64,000 nt of DNA from an uncultured Halomonas sp. Lineage in GTDB: Bacteria; Pseudomonadota; Gammaproteobacteria; Pseudomonadales; Halomonadaceae. The notes below the pieces were generated by a model that did no database searches, was not told where the DNA came from, and saw only the letters and a list, made by a program, of their open reading frames with translations. Shown here in pieces: positions 55,428 through 64,000 of this stretch (positions are counted from its first letter, which is position 1; every line of letters starts with the position of its first letter). Where the stretch lies: contig NZ_CANMVL010000011.1 in the NCBI RefSeq assembly GCF_947501415.1, positions 62,001 through 126,000 of the forward strand, in the 5' to 3' direction. The position numbers were made by a program, and so were the translations under genes.

Positions 55428-56165
55428 TCAACGACGAGTTGGCAGGTCGGCGGGCAGGTCACGATAGTGGCCGTCCCACATCAGCACCGCGGCGGCCACT
55501 GCCCCGGGCAGCAGGAAGAGGTTGGCCAGCGGGATCCAGGTGATCAGGGTCACCCCGCCCCCATAGGTCATGGTGGGCCACCAGCGCGTCCTGAGACGGC
55601 GTCGCATCTCGGCGAAGCTGACCTTGTTGTTGTCCATGGGGTAGTCGAGATAGGTGATCGCCATCATCCACGCCGAGAACAACGCCCAGAGCAGCGGGGC
55701 CACCAGATTGACCACGGGAATCCAGCTGAGCACGAACAGCGCCGCCATGCGCGGCAGAATATAGACCAGCTTGACCAGCTCGCGGCCCAGGGCATCCAGT
55801 GCGGTTCTCGTCAGGCCTCGGTCATCCAGCGGCTGCCGCCCGGTGGCCTCGATCTCCACCCTTTCGGCAAGAAAACCGTAGAAGGGCGCGGCGACAAGGT
55901 GCGTCACCAGGGTAAAGGTGAAGAACACCACCAGCACCAGGCTGACCACGAACATTGGCCAGATCAGCCACTCCAGCCAGGCGAGCCAGCCCGGTACCAT
56001 GCTCATCCAGTGGTCCAGCCAGCTGCCGAAATTGGCCAGCACGAACCACAGCATGGCGACGTAGACCAGCAGGTTCACGGCGATGGGGGCAAACACATAG
56101 CGGCGCAGGCCGGCGCCGTAGACCAGGCGGGTACCACGGGCCAGGGCCGTGAAGGCATCAAGCAT
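55428..56165 (-). CDS. cysZ: Sulfate transporter CysZ
   Basis: A 245-residue inner-membrane protein with four to six helices, matching the CysZ family in length and in MLDAFTALARGTRLVYGAGLRRYVFAPIAVNLLVY, LVTHLVAAPFYGFLAERVE, and LDYPMDNNKVSFAEMRRRL. CysZ imports sulfate for cysteine synthesis. The start chosen is the ATG at 56165; an upstream in-frame start at 56195 is possible. It sits between phoR and phoU with convergent and tandem neighbours, an insertion unrelated to phosphate. Confidence 0.93.
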   Translation of the reverse strand: MLDAFTALARGTRLVYGAGLRRYVFAPIAVNLLVYVAMLWFVLANFGSWLDHWMSMVPGWLAWLEWLIWPMFVVSLVLVVFFTFTLVTHLVAAPFYGFLAERVEIEATGRQPLDDRGLTRTALDALGRELVKLVYILPRMAALFVLSWIPVVNLVAPLLWALFSAWMMAITYLDYPMDNNKVSFAEMRRRLRTRWWPTMTYGGGVTLITWIPLANLFLLPGAVAAAVLMWDGHYRDLPADLPTRR

Positions 56166-56231
56166 TTCAGCGTCTCTTGCAGCGGTCGAGATCAAGGGGC
56201 TGCGTTATTGACGACGAAACACCGGCGATGG

Positions 56232-56960
56232 TCAACCCCTGCGAGCAATGGCCTCGGCATTCAGGTCATCTGGCGCGGTATGGCGGATATCCATGCCGTT
56301 GACCAGATAGACCACATATTCGGCAAGGTTGTTGGCATGGTCACCGATGCGCTCCAGGGCACGCAGGATCCACATCAGGCTGAGCACCGGCGAGATCGAG
56401 CGTGCATCCTCCATCATGAAGGTCATCAGCGAGCGCATGGCGCTCTGATACTCGCTGTCGACCTGTTCATCCTCGTGGACCAGCTTGAGCGCCAGCTCGG
56501 TATCGAGCCTGGCGAAGGAGGTCAATGCATCGCGCACCATGCGCCGCACATGGTCGCTGATCATGCGTACCTCCACGAAGCCGCGGCTGCCATTATCGCC
56601 CTCGATCAACTCACAGGAGTTGCGGGCGATCTTGCTTGCCTCGTCACCGATGCGCTCCAGATCGGAGGCGGCGCGGATCACCGCCAGCACCAGACGCAGG
56701 TCGGACGCGGTAGGCTGTCGTCGCGCCAGGACCTGAGTGCACTCCGCATCGATCCTGATCTGCATATCGTTGACCATGCGATCATTTTCGACTACCTGAC
56801 GGCCCAGTGCGGAATCCCCCTCGAGCAGGGCCGCCACGGCATCCTGGACCTGTTTCTCGACCAGCCCCCCCATCGCCATCAGCTGGGTCTTTAGCTCCTC
56901 GAGCTCCTGATTGAACTGACGGGAAATGTGCTGGCTGTGGATATCGCTGCTGATGTCCAT
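56232..56960 (-). CDS. phoU: Phosphate signalling regulator PhoU
   Basis: A 242-residue all-helical protein made of two repeats, each with the metal-binding pattern ExxxD (ERIGDEASKIARN at about 93 and ERIGDHANNLAEYVV at about 200). It connects the Pst transporter to PhoR and turns off the Pho response when phosphate is plentiful. Last gene of the pstS-pstC-pstA-pstB-phoU series on the minus strand. Confidence 0.97.
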   Translation of the reverse strand: MDISSDIHSQHISRQFNQELEELKTQLMAMGGLVEKQVQDAVAALLEGDSALGRQVVENDRMVNDMQIRIDAECTQVLARRQPTASDLRLVLAVIRAASDLERIGDEASKIARNSCELIEGDNGSRGFVEVRMISDHVRRMVRDALTSFARLDTELALKLVHEDEQVDSEYQSAMRSLMTFMMEDARSISPVLSLMWILRALERIGDHANNLAEYVVYLVNGMDIRHTAPDDLNAEAIARRG

Positions 56961-56985
56961 GGGACTCTCCTTGGGGCCGGACGCT

Positions 56986-57798
56986 TCAGGTCATGCGCCC
57001 GGTGATGTAGTTCTCGGTGCGCGCGAGGCGCGGATGGGTGAACAGCGTCTGGGTGGGGCCGTACTCCACCAGCTCGCCTTGCTCGAGGAAGGCGGTAAAA
57101 TCGGAAACCCGTGCCGCCTGCTGCATGTTGTGGGTGACCAGCACCAGGCTGAGGCGCGACTTCAGGTTGCCGATCAGCTCCTCGATCTTCAGCGTCGAGA
57201 TGGGATCCAGGGCAGAGGCCGGTTCGTCGAGCAGCAGCACCTCGGGCTGAACCGCCAGGGTACGGGCGATCACCAGGCGCTGCTGCTGGCCCCCCGAAAG
57301 CGCCCAGGCCGAGGTCCGCAAGCGATCCTTCACCTCCTCCCAGAGTGCCGCGGAGCGCAGCGCCCATTCGACGCTATCGTCCATCTGGCGCCTGCGCAGC
57401 CCCCCCTGCAGGCGCAGACCGAAGGCCACGTTGTCATAGATCGACATGGGGAAGGGATTGGGCGCCTGGAAGACCATGCCAACCCGGCGCCGCAACTCCG
57501 CCACCTCCACCTCGGGGGCATGAATATCCTGCCCTTCGAGGCGAATCTCGCCGCACCGCACCACCTCCTCGTTGAGATCGTGGAGTCGGTTGAGGGCACG
57601 CAGCAGGGTCGACTTGCCGCACCCGGAGGGGCCGATAAAGGCCGTCACCCGGTGGCGGGGCACGCGCAGGGTCAGATCGCGCAGCGCCGGCTTGTCGCCA
57701 TACGCAAGGCTCAACCCGGTGATCTCCAGGCAGCTTTCGGAGGCGGCGAAGTCGATGATCGGCCCTCTCGCGGCGGATGACGACGTGAAAACGGACAC
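56986..57798 (-). CDS. pstB: Phosphate ABC transporter ATPase PstB
   Basis: A 270-residue ATPase. Walker [19 protein letters not shown]-loop [22 protein letters not shown], signature [17 protein letters not shown], Walker [13 protein letters not shown], all typical of PstB. GTG start at 57798 placed 8 bases after GAGGAG; an upstream GTG at 57822 is possible. It powers phosphate uptake through PstCA. About 25 bp before phoU. Confidence 0.96.
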   Translation of the reverse strand: MSVFTSSSAARGPIIDFAASESCLEITGLSLAYGDKPALRDLTLRVPRHRVTAFIGPSGCGKSTLLRALNRLHDLNEEVVRCGEIRLEGQDIHAPEVEVAELRRRVGMVFQAPNPFPMSIYDNVAFGLRLQGGLRRRQMDDSVEWALRSAALWEEVKDRLRTSAWALSGGQQQRLVIARTLAVQPEVLLLDEPASALDPISTLKIEELIGNLKSRLSLVLVTHNMQQAARVSDFTAFLEQGELVEYGPTQTLFTHPRLARTENYITGRMT

Positions 57799-57824
57799 CA
57801 GACAGATTCTCCTCTGGGCCACCG

Positions 57825-59360
57825 CTAGACGCGCGACGGCACCTCATGACGCAGCCTCAGATGATGACGCAGAAATATTGCAGTCAGGTTAAGCATCAGG
57901 ATCACCAGCACCAGCAGCAGTGCCGTGGCGAAGGCCAGCGGCATGGCGGCCTGGACGTCATCGCCATGGAAGGCCGTATCGTAGACATGGTAGCCAAGAT
58001 GCATGAACTTGCGTTCAAGATGTAGGTAGGGGAAGTCGCCGTCCACCGGCACCCGGGAGGCCAGCTTGGCGACCCCCACCAGCATCAGGGGCGCCACCTC
58101 ACCGGCGGCCCTGGCCACGGCCAGGATCATGCCGGTCAGCATGGCGGGCAGCGTCATCGGCAGCACCACCCGGGTCAGCATCTCCATGCGGGTGGCGCCC
58201 AGCGCCAGGGCTCCCTCCCGCTGATGGTCCGGCACCCGCGTCAGCCCCTCCTCGGTGGCCACGATCACCACCGGCAGGGTCAGCAGGGCCAGGGTCAGGG
58301 AGGACCACAGCAGGCCGCCGGTGCCGAAGGTAGGGGATGGCAGTCGTTCGCTGAAGAACCACTCGTCCAGGCTCCCGCCGATGCCATGGACGAACAGTCC
58401 CAGCCCGAACACCCCGAAGACGATGGAGGGAACCCCCGCCAGGTTACGCACACCGATGCGCACGATGCGAGTCAGCACTCCCTGATGGGCCACCTCATTG
58501 AGATAAATGGCGGCCAGCACACCGAAGGGGGTCACCACCAGCGACATCAGCAGCACCATCAACATGGTGCCGAAGATCGCCGGCCACACCCCTCCGGCGC
58601 TGTTGGCGGCGCGTGGCCCCTCGGAGAGAAAGCGCCACACGCCCTCTCCCCAGGCAACCACTCTGTCGGACAGCGTCATGGCGTTGGGCCGCCAGGCACG
58701 TAGTACCTCCTCCAGAGGCTGCTCGACACGCCGCCCGTCGGCGCTCTCCACTATCAGGGTAGCGCCGCCCATGGCCGCCTGAAGCTCACGGATTCGCCCA
58801 TTGGCCGCGACCAGCGCCGCGCGAGCCTCGTCGCTGTCGACGGCCTCGAGGCGACGAACCAGGGGCATCACCACCTCGTCGCGCAGGCGGTTTCGCTCGT
58901 CGCGCAGCCTCTCCAGCGCCTTCAGTCGCGCCTGCAGGGCGGGCCAGGCAGCCTCGCCGACATGGCTCTCTCCCTCCCCTTCGAGCGCCACCAACCGGCC
59001 GACAAGATCGCCCCAGCGACTGCGCTCCATCATCACCAGCTCGGCTGGGTAGTCGATCCTGGCGATCTCCCCAAGCTCGATCCAGCGCCAGCGGCCACCC
59101 TCCAGATCCCGGTTGGCGGTGAAGTAGAGGCGCTCACGCCTCGTGTCGCCGGGGCTCGCCTCCTCACGCACCGCGATGCCGGCGAAAGGCGAGCCGGCGT
59201 GAGGCGTCACCACGGCCACCTCGGCGGGCCAGAAATGGCCCAGCCCACGCGTGGCCAGCAGCAACAGCAGAGCCAGCAACATCAGCAGCGACAGCGCCAC
59301 ACTGCCGGCGGCCAGCCAGGGCCAGGGGCCTTCACCGTAGCGTCGCCACGAGCCTCTCAT
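57825..59360 (-). CDS. pstA: Phosphate ABC transporter permease PstA, long form
   Basis: A 511-residue permease, much longer than the roughly 300 residues of E. coli PstA. The N-terminal 210 residues hold one membrane helix (about 15-38) and a periplasmic, charged, coiled-coil-prone segment ([34 protein letters not shown]). The permease domain proper runs from about 235 to 500, with [17 protein letters not shown] and the ATPase contact loop [20 protein letters not shown]. The long form is shared with Pseudomonas as I recall. Its start overlaps the pstC stop by 4 bp. Confidence 0.95.
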   Translation of the reverse strand: MRGSWRRYGEGPWPWLAAGSVALSLLMLLALLLLLATRGLGHFWPAEVAVVTPHAGSPFAGIAVREEASPGDTRRERLYFTANRDLEGGRWRWIELGEIARIDYPAELVMMERSRWGDLVGRLVALEGEGESHVGEAAWPALQARLKALERLRDERNRLRDEVVMPLVRRLEAVDSDEARAALVAANGRIRELQAAMGGATLIVESADGRRVEQPLEEVLRAWRPNAMTLSDRVVAWGEGVWRFLSEGPRAANSAGGVWPAIFGTMLMVLLMSLVVTPFGVLAAIYLNEVAHQGVLTRIVRIGVRNLAGVPSIVFGVFGLGLFVHGIGGSLDEWFFSERLPSPTFGTGGLLWSSLTLALLTLPVVIVATEEGLTRVPDHQREGALALGATRMEMLTRVVLPMTLPAMLTGMILAVARAAGEVAPLMLVGVAKLASRVPVDGDFPYLHLERKFMHLGYHVYDTAFHGDDVQAAMPLAFATALLLVLVILMLNLTAIFLRHHLRLRHEVPSRV

Positions 59361-60571
59361 GCTCCCCCCTCCCGGCGCTGATAGCGGCGCCGCAGGCGAG
59401 TACGCATCACCTCGGCCAGGGTATTGACCAGGAAGGTGAAGAGAAACAACACCAGCGCCGCCAGGAACAGCAACCGATAGTGGGTACCGCCGACGGCGGC
59501 CTCAGGCAGCTCGATGGCAATGGTCGCCGACAGCGAGCGCAGCCCCTCCAGGGGACTCAGGGTCATCAGGGCGGTGTTGCCGCTGGCCATCAGCACGATC
59601 ATGGTTTCGCCCACCGCCCGGCCGGCGCCGATCATCACCGCGCTCAGGATGCCCGGTGAGGCCGCGGGCAGCACCACCCGCCAGAGCGTCTGCCAGCGGG
59701 TGGCACCCAGTGCCTGGGCACCCTCGGCGAGGCTGTCGGGCACCCCATTCAGGGCATCCTCGGCCAGCGCATAGATGCCGGGGATCACGGCAAAGCCCAT
59801 GGCCACACCGACGATCATGGCATTGCGCGCCGCATAGTCGAGGCCCAGGGTGGCGGCGAGCCAGCCACGCAGATCTCCCCCCACCAGCGCGGCCTCGAGC
59901 CAGGGCGCCAGCCACAGGGTGATGGCCCCCACCATCAGCAGCCAGGGCATCAGCCACACTCCCGCCCAGCCAAGGGGCAGCCGCCTCCCCAGTGGCGACG
60001 GCAACAGCCCCCTGACTCCTACAGCCAGCACGACCCCGAGGGGCAAGGTGACCACCAGCAGCAAGGTAGCGGTTAAATGCAGCTCTACCCAGGGCGCCAG
60101 CAGCAGGCCGGCAATGAAACCGACCACCACCCCGGGCATGGCCTCCATCAGCTCCAGGGTAGGCTTCAGCCGGGCCCGCAGGCGACGCGGCATGTAGAGC
60201 GCCGAATGCACCGCGGCGCCCAGCGCCAGGGGCACCGCAAACAGCAGTGCCCACAGCGCGGCCTTGAGCGTGCCCCAGGCAAGCGGCAGCATGCCGTAAT
60301 GCGCCGGACTGGCCTCCCCAAGGGACTCGGGCCGCCAGCGATGCCGGGGCTCGGCGGCCCCCTCCACCGGCTGAGGGCGCCACAGCGCATCGGTATCAAT
60401 AGCATCCGCCCCCAGAAAGAGCGGTATCACCTCCAGCGCCAGAAACACCCCGATGGCCAGTACCGATACCAGCACGCCGATGCCCCCCGCGGTGATCAGC
60501 AGGGTCGCCAGGCGGTCGCGAAGGCGGCGACGACGCAGGTGCAGCGAGGGAGGTGGGCGAGAGTCGATCAT
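59357..60571 (-). CDS. pstC: Phosphate ABC transporter permease PstC
   Basis: A 404-residue permease with a first helix at about 22-48, a short periplasmic insert (about 50-85) and the permease domain to the end. Recognised by GTLKAALWALLFAVPLALGAAVHSALYM, LELMEAMPGVVVGFIAGL, the ATPase contact loop EGAQALGATRWQTLWRVVLPAA, and GAGRAVGETMIVLMASGN. ATG at 60571; a GTG six bases upstream is in frame. A triple PHO-box half-site lies 45-73 bp before the start, so pstC-pstA-pstB-phoU may have its own phosphate-controlled promoter. Confidence 0.95.
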   Translation of the reverse strand: MIDSRPPPSLHLRRRRLRDRLATLLITAGGIGVLVSVLAIGVFLALEVIPLFLGADAIDTDALWRPQPVEGAAEPRHRWRPESLGEASPAHYGMLPLAWGTLKAALWALLFAVPLALGAAVHSALYMPRRLRARLKPTLELMEAMPGVVVGFIAGLLLAPWVELHLTATLLLVVTLPLGVVLAVGVRGLLPSPLGRRLPLGWAGVWLMPWLLMVGAITLWLAPWLEAALVGGDLRGWLAATLGLDYAARNAMIVGVAMGFAVIPGIYALAEDALNGVPDSLAEGAQALGATRWQTLWRVVLPAASPGILSAVMIGAGRAVGETMIVLMASGNTALMTLSPLEGLRSLSATIAIELPEAAVGGTHYRLLFLAALVLFLFTFLVNTLAEVMRTRLRRRYQRREGGA

Positions 60572-60615
60572 GGCCACTCATCAGGCGCGGATGATAGAAG
60601 CAGGAACACTACTTT

Positions 60616-60644
60616 ACGACAGAACGATGACAGTCGCGTGACAG
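60616..60644 (-). promoter_or_regulatory. PHO box with three half-sites between pstS and pstC
   Basis: Read on the minus strand: CTGTCAC, GCGA, CTGTCAT, CGTT, CTGTCGT. That is three 7-bp half-sites each separated by 4 bp, so two overlapping PhoB dimer sites. The first two are almost perfect consensus. The box starts 2 bases after the pstS stop. Confidence 0.85.
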
Positions 60645-60646
60645 CG

Positions 60647-61606
60647 CTACTCGGCCATCGGCAGTGAAGCCAGCCAGTCGCGCTGCTGCATCAGCCGCTC
60701 CTCGGTCAGGGTGACGAAGCCCAGCTCCTCGACCACCGCCTGGCCCTGCGGGGAGAGCACCAGCTCGAGGAAGGCATGCTCCGGCCCCGTCAGCGCACTG
60801 CCGGGGGGCAGGTTCACGTAGAGATAGAGGTAACGCCACAGGGGGTAGTCGCCGCGGCGTACGGCCCGAGGCGTGGGTGAGACGACCCGGCCCTGGGCGT
60901 CATGGAGCTGAAGCGCCCTGACGCCGGCGGTCAGGTGATTGAGGCCCACGAAGCCGATGGACGATGGCTCGGCGGCCACCGCCGCTGCCACTGCCGCCGA
61001 GCCGGGGTGCTCGTTGAGACGTACCCGGAAACCACCACCACACAGGGCCCGCCTGCGAAACAGATCATGGGTTCCCGAGGCGACGTTGCGTCCATGCAGC
61101 ACGATACGGTCCGCCGGCAGCATGCCCCCCAGCTGAGACCAGCGTTCGATCCCCTGGTCGGCACCGCAGCGACGCGACTCCGAAAAGATGGCATCCAGCT
61201 CCCGACGGCCGAGGCTCTCCAGCGGATTGTGGCGATGCACGATAACCACCAGGGCATCGCGGGCGACCTTCAGTTCGACGGGGGAGTAGCCATGGCGGGC
61301 GATGAAGGCCTCGCGTTCGTGATCATTCATGGGCCGCGACATCGCGCCCAGGCGCGCGGTGCCAGCGGTCAGCGCGGCCGGGGCGCTGGCCGAGCCACTG
61401 GCCTGAAGCTGCAGGCGCACCCCCGGGTGGCGCTCGGCCAGCCGCTCCCCCCAGCGCAGCATGGGGCCCGCAAGGGTGTCCGATCCCACTGCACTCAGCG
61501 GTCCGATGACATCATCCGCCGGCACCCGTACCGTCAGCAGAAGCAGCAGCACGCCAAGCAGCGGTGACATCCAGCGTAACCATCTGCGCTCATCGACTCT
61601 GGCCAT
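60647..61606 (-). CDS. pstS: Phosphate ABC transporter substrate-binding protein, PstS family
   Basis: A 319-residue periplasmic protein with an N-terminal signal or anchor helix (about 12-30). Phosphate-binding fold features: AVGSDTLAGPMLRWGE, SGSASAPAALTAGTARLGAMSRPMN, ASGTHDLFRRR and GFVGLNHL. Two cysteines (RRCGADQ and RALCGGG) may form a disulfide. It hands phosphate to PstCA. First gene of the pst set, 75 bp before pstC. Confidence 0.92.
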   Translation of the reverse strand: MARVDERRWLRWMSPLLGVLLLLLTVRVPADDVIGPLSAVGSDTLAGPMLRWGERLAERHPGVRLQLQASGSASAPAALTAGTARLGAMSRPMNDHEREAFIARHGYSPVELKVARDALVVIVHRHNPLESLGRRELDAIFSESRRCGADQGIERWSQLGGMLPADRIVLHGRNVASGTHDLFRRRALCGGGFRVRLNEHPGSAAVAAAVAAEPSSIGFVGLNHLTAGVRALQLHDAQGRVVSPTPRAVRRGDYPLWRYLYLYVNLPPGSALTGPEHAFLELVLSPQGQAVVEELGFVTLTEERLMQQRDWLASLPMAE

Positions 61607-61818
61607 GTGGCCTCCCCTCGCCCTGCCGTCCTCTACCCATGCTACCCCACGGCCGACTGCGGAGCCGCGCCCGCGGCCTGTCGACTGATAGTTTGGGCAA
61701 CAGCTTCTCGCTATCCTCTACCCTGCCACACTTCACACGGGGCTGGAGGGTGAGCAAGCCCGGGTTTACCATGGGTCCGGTCTCGCCCCCAATAACAAGC
61801 CAGGATGATGACACCTTC

Positions 61819-62226
61819 ATGACAGAACTCGATGACAGCCCGCGCCCACGGGGAGAGCTGACTCTCAAGCTGCTGGCCAGTCGCCAGGATACCAATCTCC
61901 ACGGCGATATCGCCGGGGGCTGGCTGGTTGCTCATATGGATCAGGCCGCCGAGCTGGCGGCCGACCGGGAGGCCAACGGTCGCACCGCCACCGTGGCTAT
62001 CGAGGCAATGGACTTCCTGTGTCCGGTGCGGGTCGGCTCCACGGTCAATATCTTCACCCGCCTGGTGGAGATCGGCCATAGCTCCATCCGCATCGACGTC
62101 GAGGTGTGGATCCGCCAACCCCATGAACGCAATCCCGATGAGCTCCACAAGGTGACCGAGGCTCGCTTCGTGATGGTGGCCATGGATGACAATGGGCGCA
62201 TCCGCGCAGTACGTCGCGAGACCTGA
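61819..62226 (+). CDS. Acyl-CoA thioesterase, YciA-like hotdog fold
   Basis: A 135-residue hotdog enzyme hydrolysing acyl-CoA. RGELTLKLLASRQDTNLHGDIAGGWLVAHMDQAAELAA contains the conserved N-x-x-G-D-I-x-G-G active-site pattern, followed by TVAIEAMDFLCPVRVGSTVNIFTRLVEIGHSS. The ATG at 61819 is chosen; the frame is open far upstream into pstS antisense. It stands alone, with a strong terminator after it. Confidence 0.92.
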   Translation: MTELDDSPRPRGELTLKLLASRQDTNLHGDIAGGWLVAHMDQAAELAADREANGRTATVAIEAMDFLCPVRVGSTVNIFTRLVEIGHSSIRIDVEVWIRQPHERNPDELHKVTEARFVMVAMDDNGRIRAVRRET

Positions 62227-62244
62227 TCGCTGATCGCTTCTACC

Positions 62245-62287
62245 AAAGCAGAGCGGGGGCGCTACTCGGCGCCCCCGCTCTGCTTTT
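62245..62287. terminator. Strong bidirectional terminator between thioesterase and TRAP binding-protein genes
   Basis: An 18-bp perfect stem starting AAAGCAGAGCGGGGGCGC with a 6-nt loop, flanked by TTTT on the plus strand and three T on the minus strand. Suits the convergent genes on each side. Confidence 0.9.
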
Positions 62288-62379
62288 CAAACACCCCCGG
62301 CCGATAGCCGCCGTTTCATGCCGGTTCAGTGGCATACGGCGGGAGCCGTGGCCTATCTGCCTCGCGAGGCATCATGCCC

Positions 62380-63468
62380 TCAGGACTGCACCGCCTCACG
62401 CGCCTTGAGGTAGGCAAATTCGCCGGCATCGTTGGACGCCCGCACCAGCTTCTGGAAGGCGACGTAGGAGTCATGGACCTTCTTCGAGTCCGGATCGCTC
62501 TCGACCTGCTCGGCGATCACCTCCTGGGAGGAGTCGTAGAGCGCCTTCATCACATCCTCGGGGAAGATGCGCAGCTTGACACCATGCTCGTTGACCAGAG
62601 TATCCAGGGCCTGGGCGTTGCGGAAGGTAAACTCGCTGACCATCGCCAGGTTGGCCGCCCGAGCCGCCTCGGTCACCACCGCCTTGAGGTCATCGGGCAG
62701 GGCATTCCAGGCCTCCAGGTTGACGGTTCCCTCGAGGATCGCACTGGGCTCGTTCCAGGCCGAGGTGTAGTAGTAGTCGGCCACCTGGTGAAGACCGAAG
62801 GCCAGGTCGTTGTAGGGGCTGACCCAGTCGGCGGCATCCAGCACCCCGGTCTGCATGGAGGTGAAGATCTCCGAGCCCGGCATGGTGACGGTGGTGACAC
62901 CGATACGGTTCATCGCCTCACCGGCCAGGCCGGGCAGACGCAGCTTGAGCCCCTGCAGGTCCTCCAGGGAGTTGATCTCCTTCTTGAACCAGCCTCCGGG
63001 CTGGGTGGTGGTATTGCCCACCGGGAAGGGCTTGAGATTGTGCTTGGCATAGATCTCGTCCCACAGCTCCTGACCGCCGCCATAATAGAGCCAGGCGTTG
63101 GTTTCCTGAGTCGTCATGCCGAAAGGCACGGCGGTAAAGAACTGTGACGCCGCTACCTTGCCACGCCAGTAGTAGGAGGCGGAGTGGCCCATCTCAGCAG
63201 TACCGGCGGCCACGGCATCGAACACTTCAAGTGCCGGTACCAGCTCACCGGCACCATGCACGCGAATACGCATGCGACCGCCGGAGAGTGTCTCGATGCG
63301 CTTGGCGAACTCGCTGGCACCGGTACCCAGGGCCGGGAAGTTCTTGGGCCAGGAGGTGACCATGTTCCAGGTGATGGTCTCCTGGGCCTTGGCGGTGGAG
63401 ACGAAGGGGGCAGCGACCACACCGGCGGCGCCGGCACCCAGGGTGGTCAAGAACTTGCGACGTTGCAT
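62380..63468 (-). CDS. TRAP transporter periplasmic binding protein, DctP/TakP-like, Tat-exported
   Basis: A 362-residue binding protein with a Tat-type signal (MQRRKFLTTLGAGAAGVVAAPFVSTAKA). The body has PGGWFKKEINSLEDLQGLKLRLPG, the conserved Arg in LKLRLPG that pairs with a carboxylate ligand, and MQTGVLDAADWVSPYNDLAFGLHQVADYYY. This resembles the TakP/alpha-keto-acid group (Na+/keto-acid binding), so a keto acid or lactate-like ligand is a fair guess. No DctQ or DctM gene is adjacent in the window, and it is not related closely to TeaA. Confidence 0.9.
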   Translation of the reverse strand: MQRRKFLTTLGAGAAGVVAAPFVSTAKAQETITWNMVTSWPKNFPALGTGASEFAKRIETLSGGRMRIRVHGAGELVPALEVFDAVAAGTAEMGHSASYYWRGKVAASQFFTAVPFGMTTQETNAWLYYGGGQELWDEIYAKHNLKPFPVGNTTTQPGGWFKKEINSLEDLQGLKLRLPGLAGEAMNRIGVTTVTMPGSEIFTSMQTGVLDAADWVSPYNDLAFGLHQVADYYYTSAWNEPSAILEGTVNLEAWNALPDDLKAVVTEAARAANLAMVSEFTFRNAQALDTLVNEHGVKLRIFPEDVMKALYDSSQEVIAEQVESDPDSKKVHDSYVAFQKLVRASNDAGEFAYLKAREAVQS

Positions 63469-63612
63469 TCAGGCATCACTCCGTACGGATTATTATGCGA
63501 GTGCCGCGCCTGTCGCGCGGCTGTGTCCGCCTGGCAGTATGCTCCAGACGTGAACAGACCCACAAGCCACCAGCTGCCGTGAACGTCAACGGAAACTCAG
63601 GCACCCTGAATG

Positions 63613-64000
63613 TCACAGTGGTGTCAGCTTGGCGAAGCCCAGCACCAGCCACTTGTCCCCCTCCCCCGCGAAGCTGACCTGCACCCGCGCCCGGGGACCC
63701 TCGCCCTCGGCATTGAGGATCACCCCCTCACCGAATACCGGATGACTGACCCGCTGCCCGAGGGAGAGCGAGGGCAGGTCATCACCACCGTTGACCTCGC
63801 TCTGGCGCAGCCCGGTGGGGCGCGACGTGGTGACGGGTCGCGATACCTGGCCGCGCAGCCGCACCTCCTCGAGATACTCCTCGGGAATCTCACGCAGAAA
63901 GCGCGAGGCGCGCTGGAAGGTCTCCTTCCCGTGCAGCCGGCGAATCTCGGCATGGGTCAGATAGAGCTTGCGCATGGCGCGGGTCAGGCCCACATAACAG
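63613..64000 (-). CDS. uvrD: DNA helicase II (UvrD), C-terminal part (5' end outside window)
   Basis: Only the last 129 codons or so are present. The segment opens with CYVGLTRAMRKLYLTHAE, the motif VI region (YVGLTRA) of UvrD-type superfamily 1 helicases. It ends with a Tudor-like tail: LGQRVSHPVFGEGVILNAEGEG and DKWLVLGFAKLTPL, the RNA polymerase-binding C-terminal domain of UvrD/PcrA proteins. The rep gene at 31-33 kb is a separate paralogue. Confidence 0.92.
   Translation of the reverse strand, partial: CYVGLTRAMRKLYLTHAEIRRLHGKETFQRASRFLREIPEEYLEEVRLRGQVSRPVTTSRPTGLRQSEVNGGDDLPSLSLGQRVSHPVFGEGVILNAEGEGPRARVQVSFAGEGDKWLVLGFAKLTPL

Noticed and set aside
55161..56894. 577-codon open frame on the plus strand from phoR into phoU
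   Set aside because: Overlaps phoR in another frame and lies antisense to cysZ and phoU, all of which have clear family motifs.

Overview
The window looks like a chromosomal segment of a halophilic gammaproteobacterium of the Halomonas type. The DNA is GC-rich with GC-rich codon use. An ectoine-type TRAP transporter operon with its UspA partner (teaABCD) sits at 1.8-5.4 kb, and its binding protein closely matches what I recall of Halomonas elongata TeaA. The 34.5-61.6 kb block runs in nearly the same order I remember from Pseudomonas aeruginosa: pyrE, crc, rph, yicC, gmk, rpoZ, spoT, ridA, oxyR, recG, HU, rubredoxin reductase, ubiC, ubiA, phoB, phoR, phoU, pstB, pstA, pstC, pstS. No transposase, integrase, prophage or CRISPR array is visible. 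One tRNA (Arg, anticodon CCG) is present. There is no gene-free stretch longer than 300 bases.

Layout. 0-1.8 kb: the end of an ABC-F ATPase and a TIGR02444-type protein. 1.85-5.4 kb: teaABCD, with a strong stem-loop after teaA. 5.5-9.6 kb: an FKBP isomerase, a PHB-depolymerase-like esterase, a SCO copper chaperone with a membrane-anchored partner, and an AEC transporter. 9.6-9.8 kb: a candidate small RNA with its own promoter, operator and terminator. 9.8-22.7 kb: an anaerobic nitrogen-oxide region made of hemN and nnrS facing ybaN-nsrR, then a small cytochrome c and nosRZDFYL. FNR-like boxes and an NsrR-like palindrome lie at the expected promoters. A 167-bp tandem duplication has copied the first part of nosL. 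22.8-31.2 kb: mixed housekeeping and metabolic genes, including a cyclophilin, ahpCF, a proline-racemase-family enzyme with an oxidoreductase, an HPP protein, tRNA-Arg and a dihaem cytochrome c5. 31.2-34.5 kb: rep, trmL and a YfaZ-like porin.

34.5-61.6 kb is the conserved core. Its Crc-like protein has lost the exonuclease catalytic residues, as Pseudomonas Crc has. Its phosphate regulon (phoBR, phoU, pstBACS) carries PHO boxes in front of phoB and between pstS and pstC. 61.8-64 kb: an acyl-CoA thioesterase, an orphan Tat-exported TRAP binding protein, and the end of a UvrD-type helicase.

Taken together, the genes support osmolyte recovery in salt, respiration of nitrous oxide when oxygen is short (with NO sensing by NsrR and haem supply by HemN), peroxide defence (AhpCF, OxyR) and phosphate starvation control. 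The least ordinary items are the candidate sRNA at 9.66-9.77 kb, the nosL duplication, the stem-loops after teaA and nosZ, the degenerate Crc, the Ser/Thr active-site pair of the proline-racemase-family protein, and three short 14-15 bp tandem arrays at gene 3' ends.
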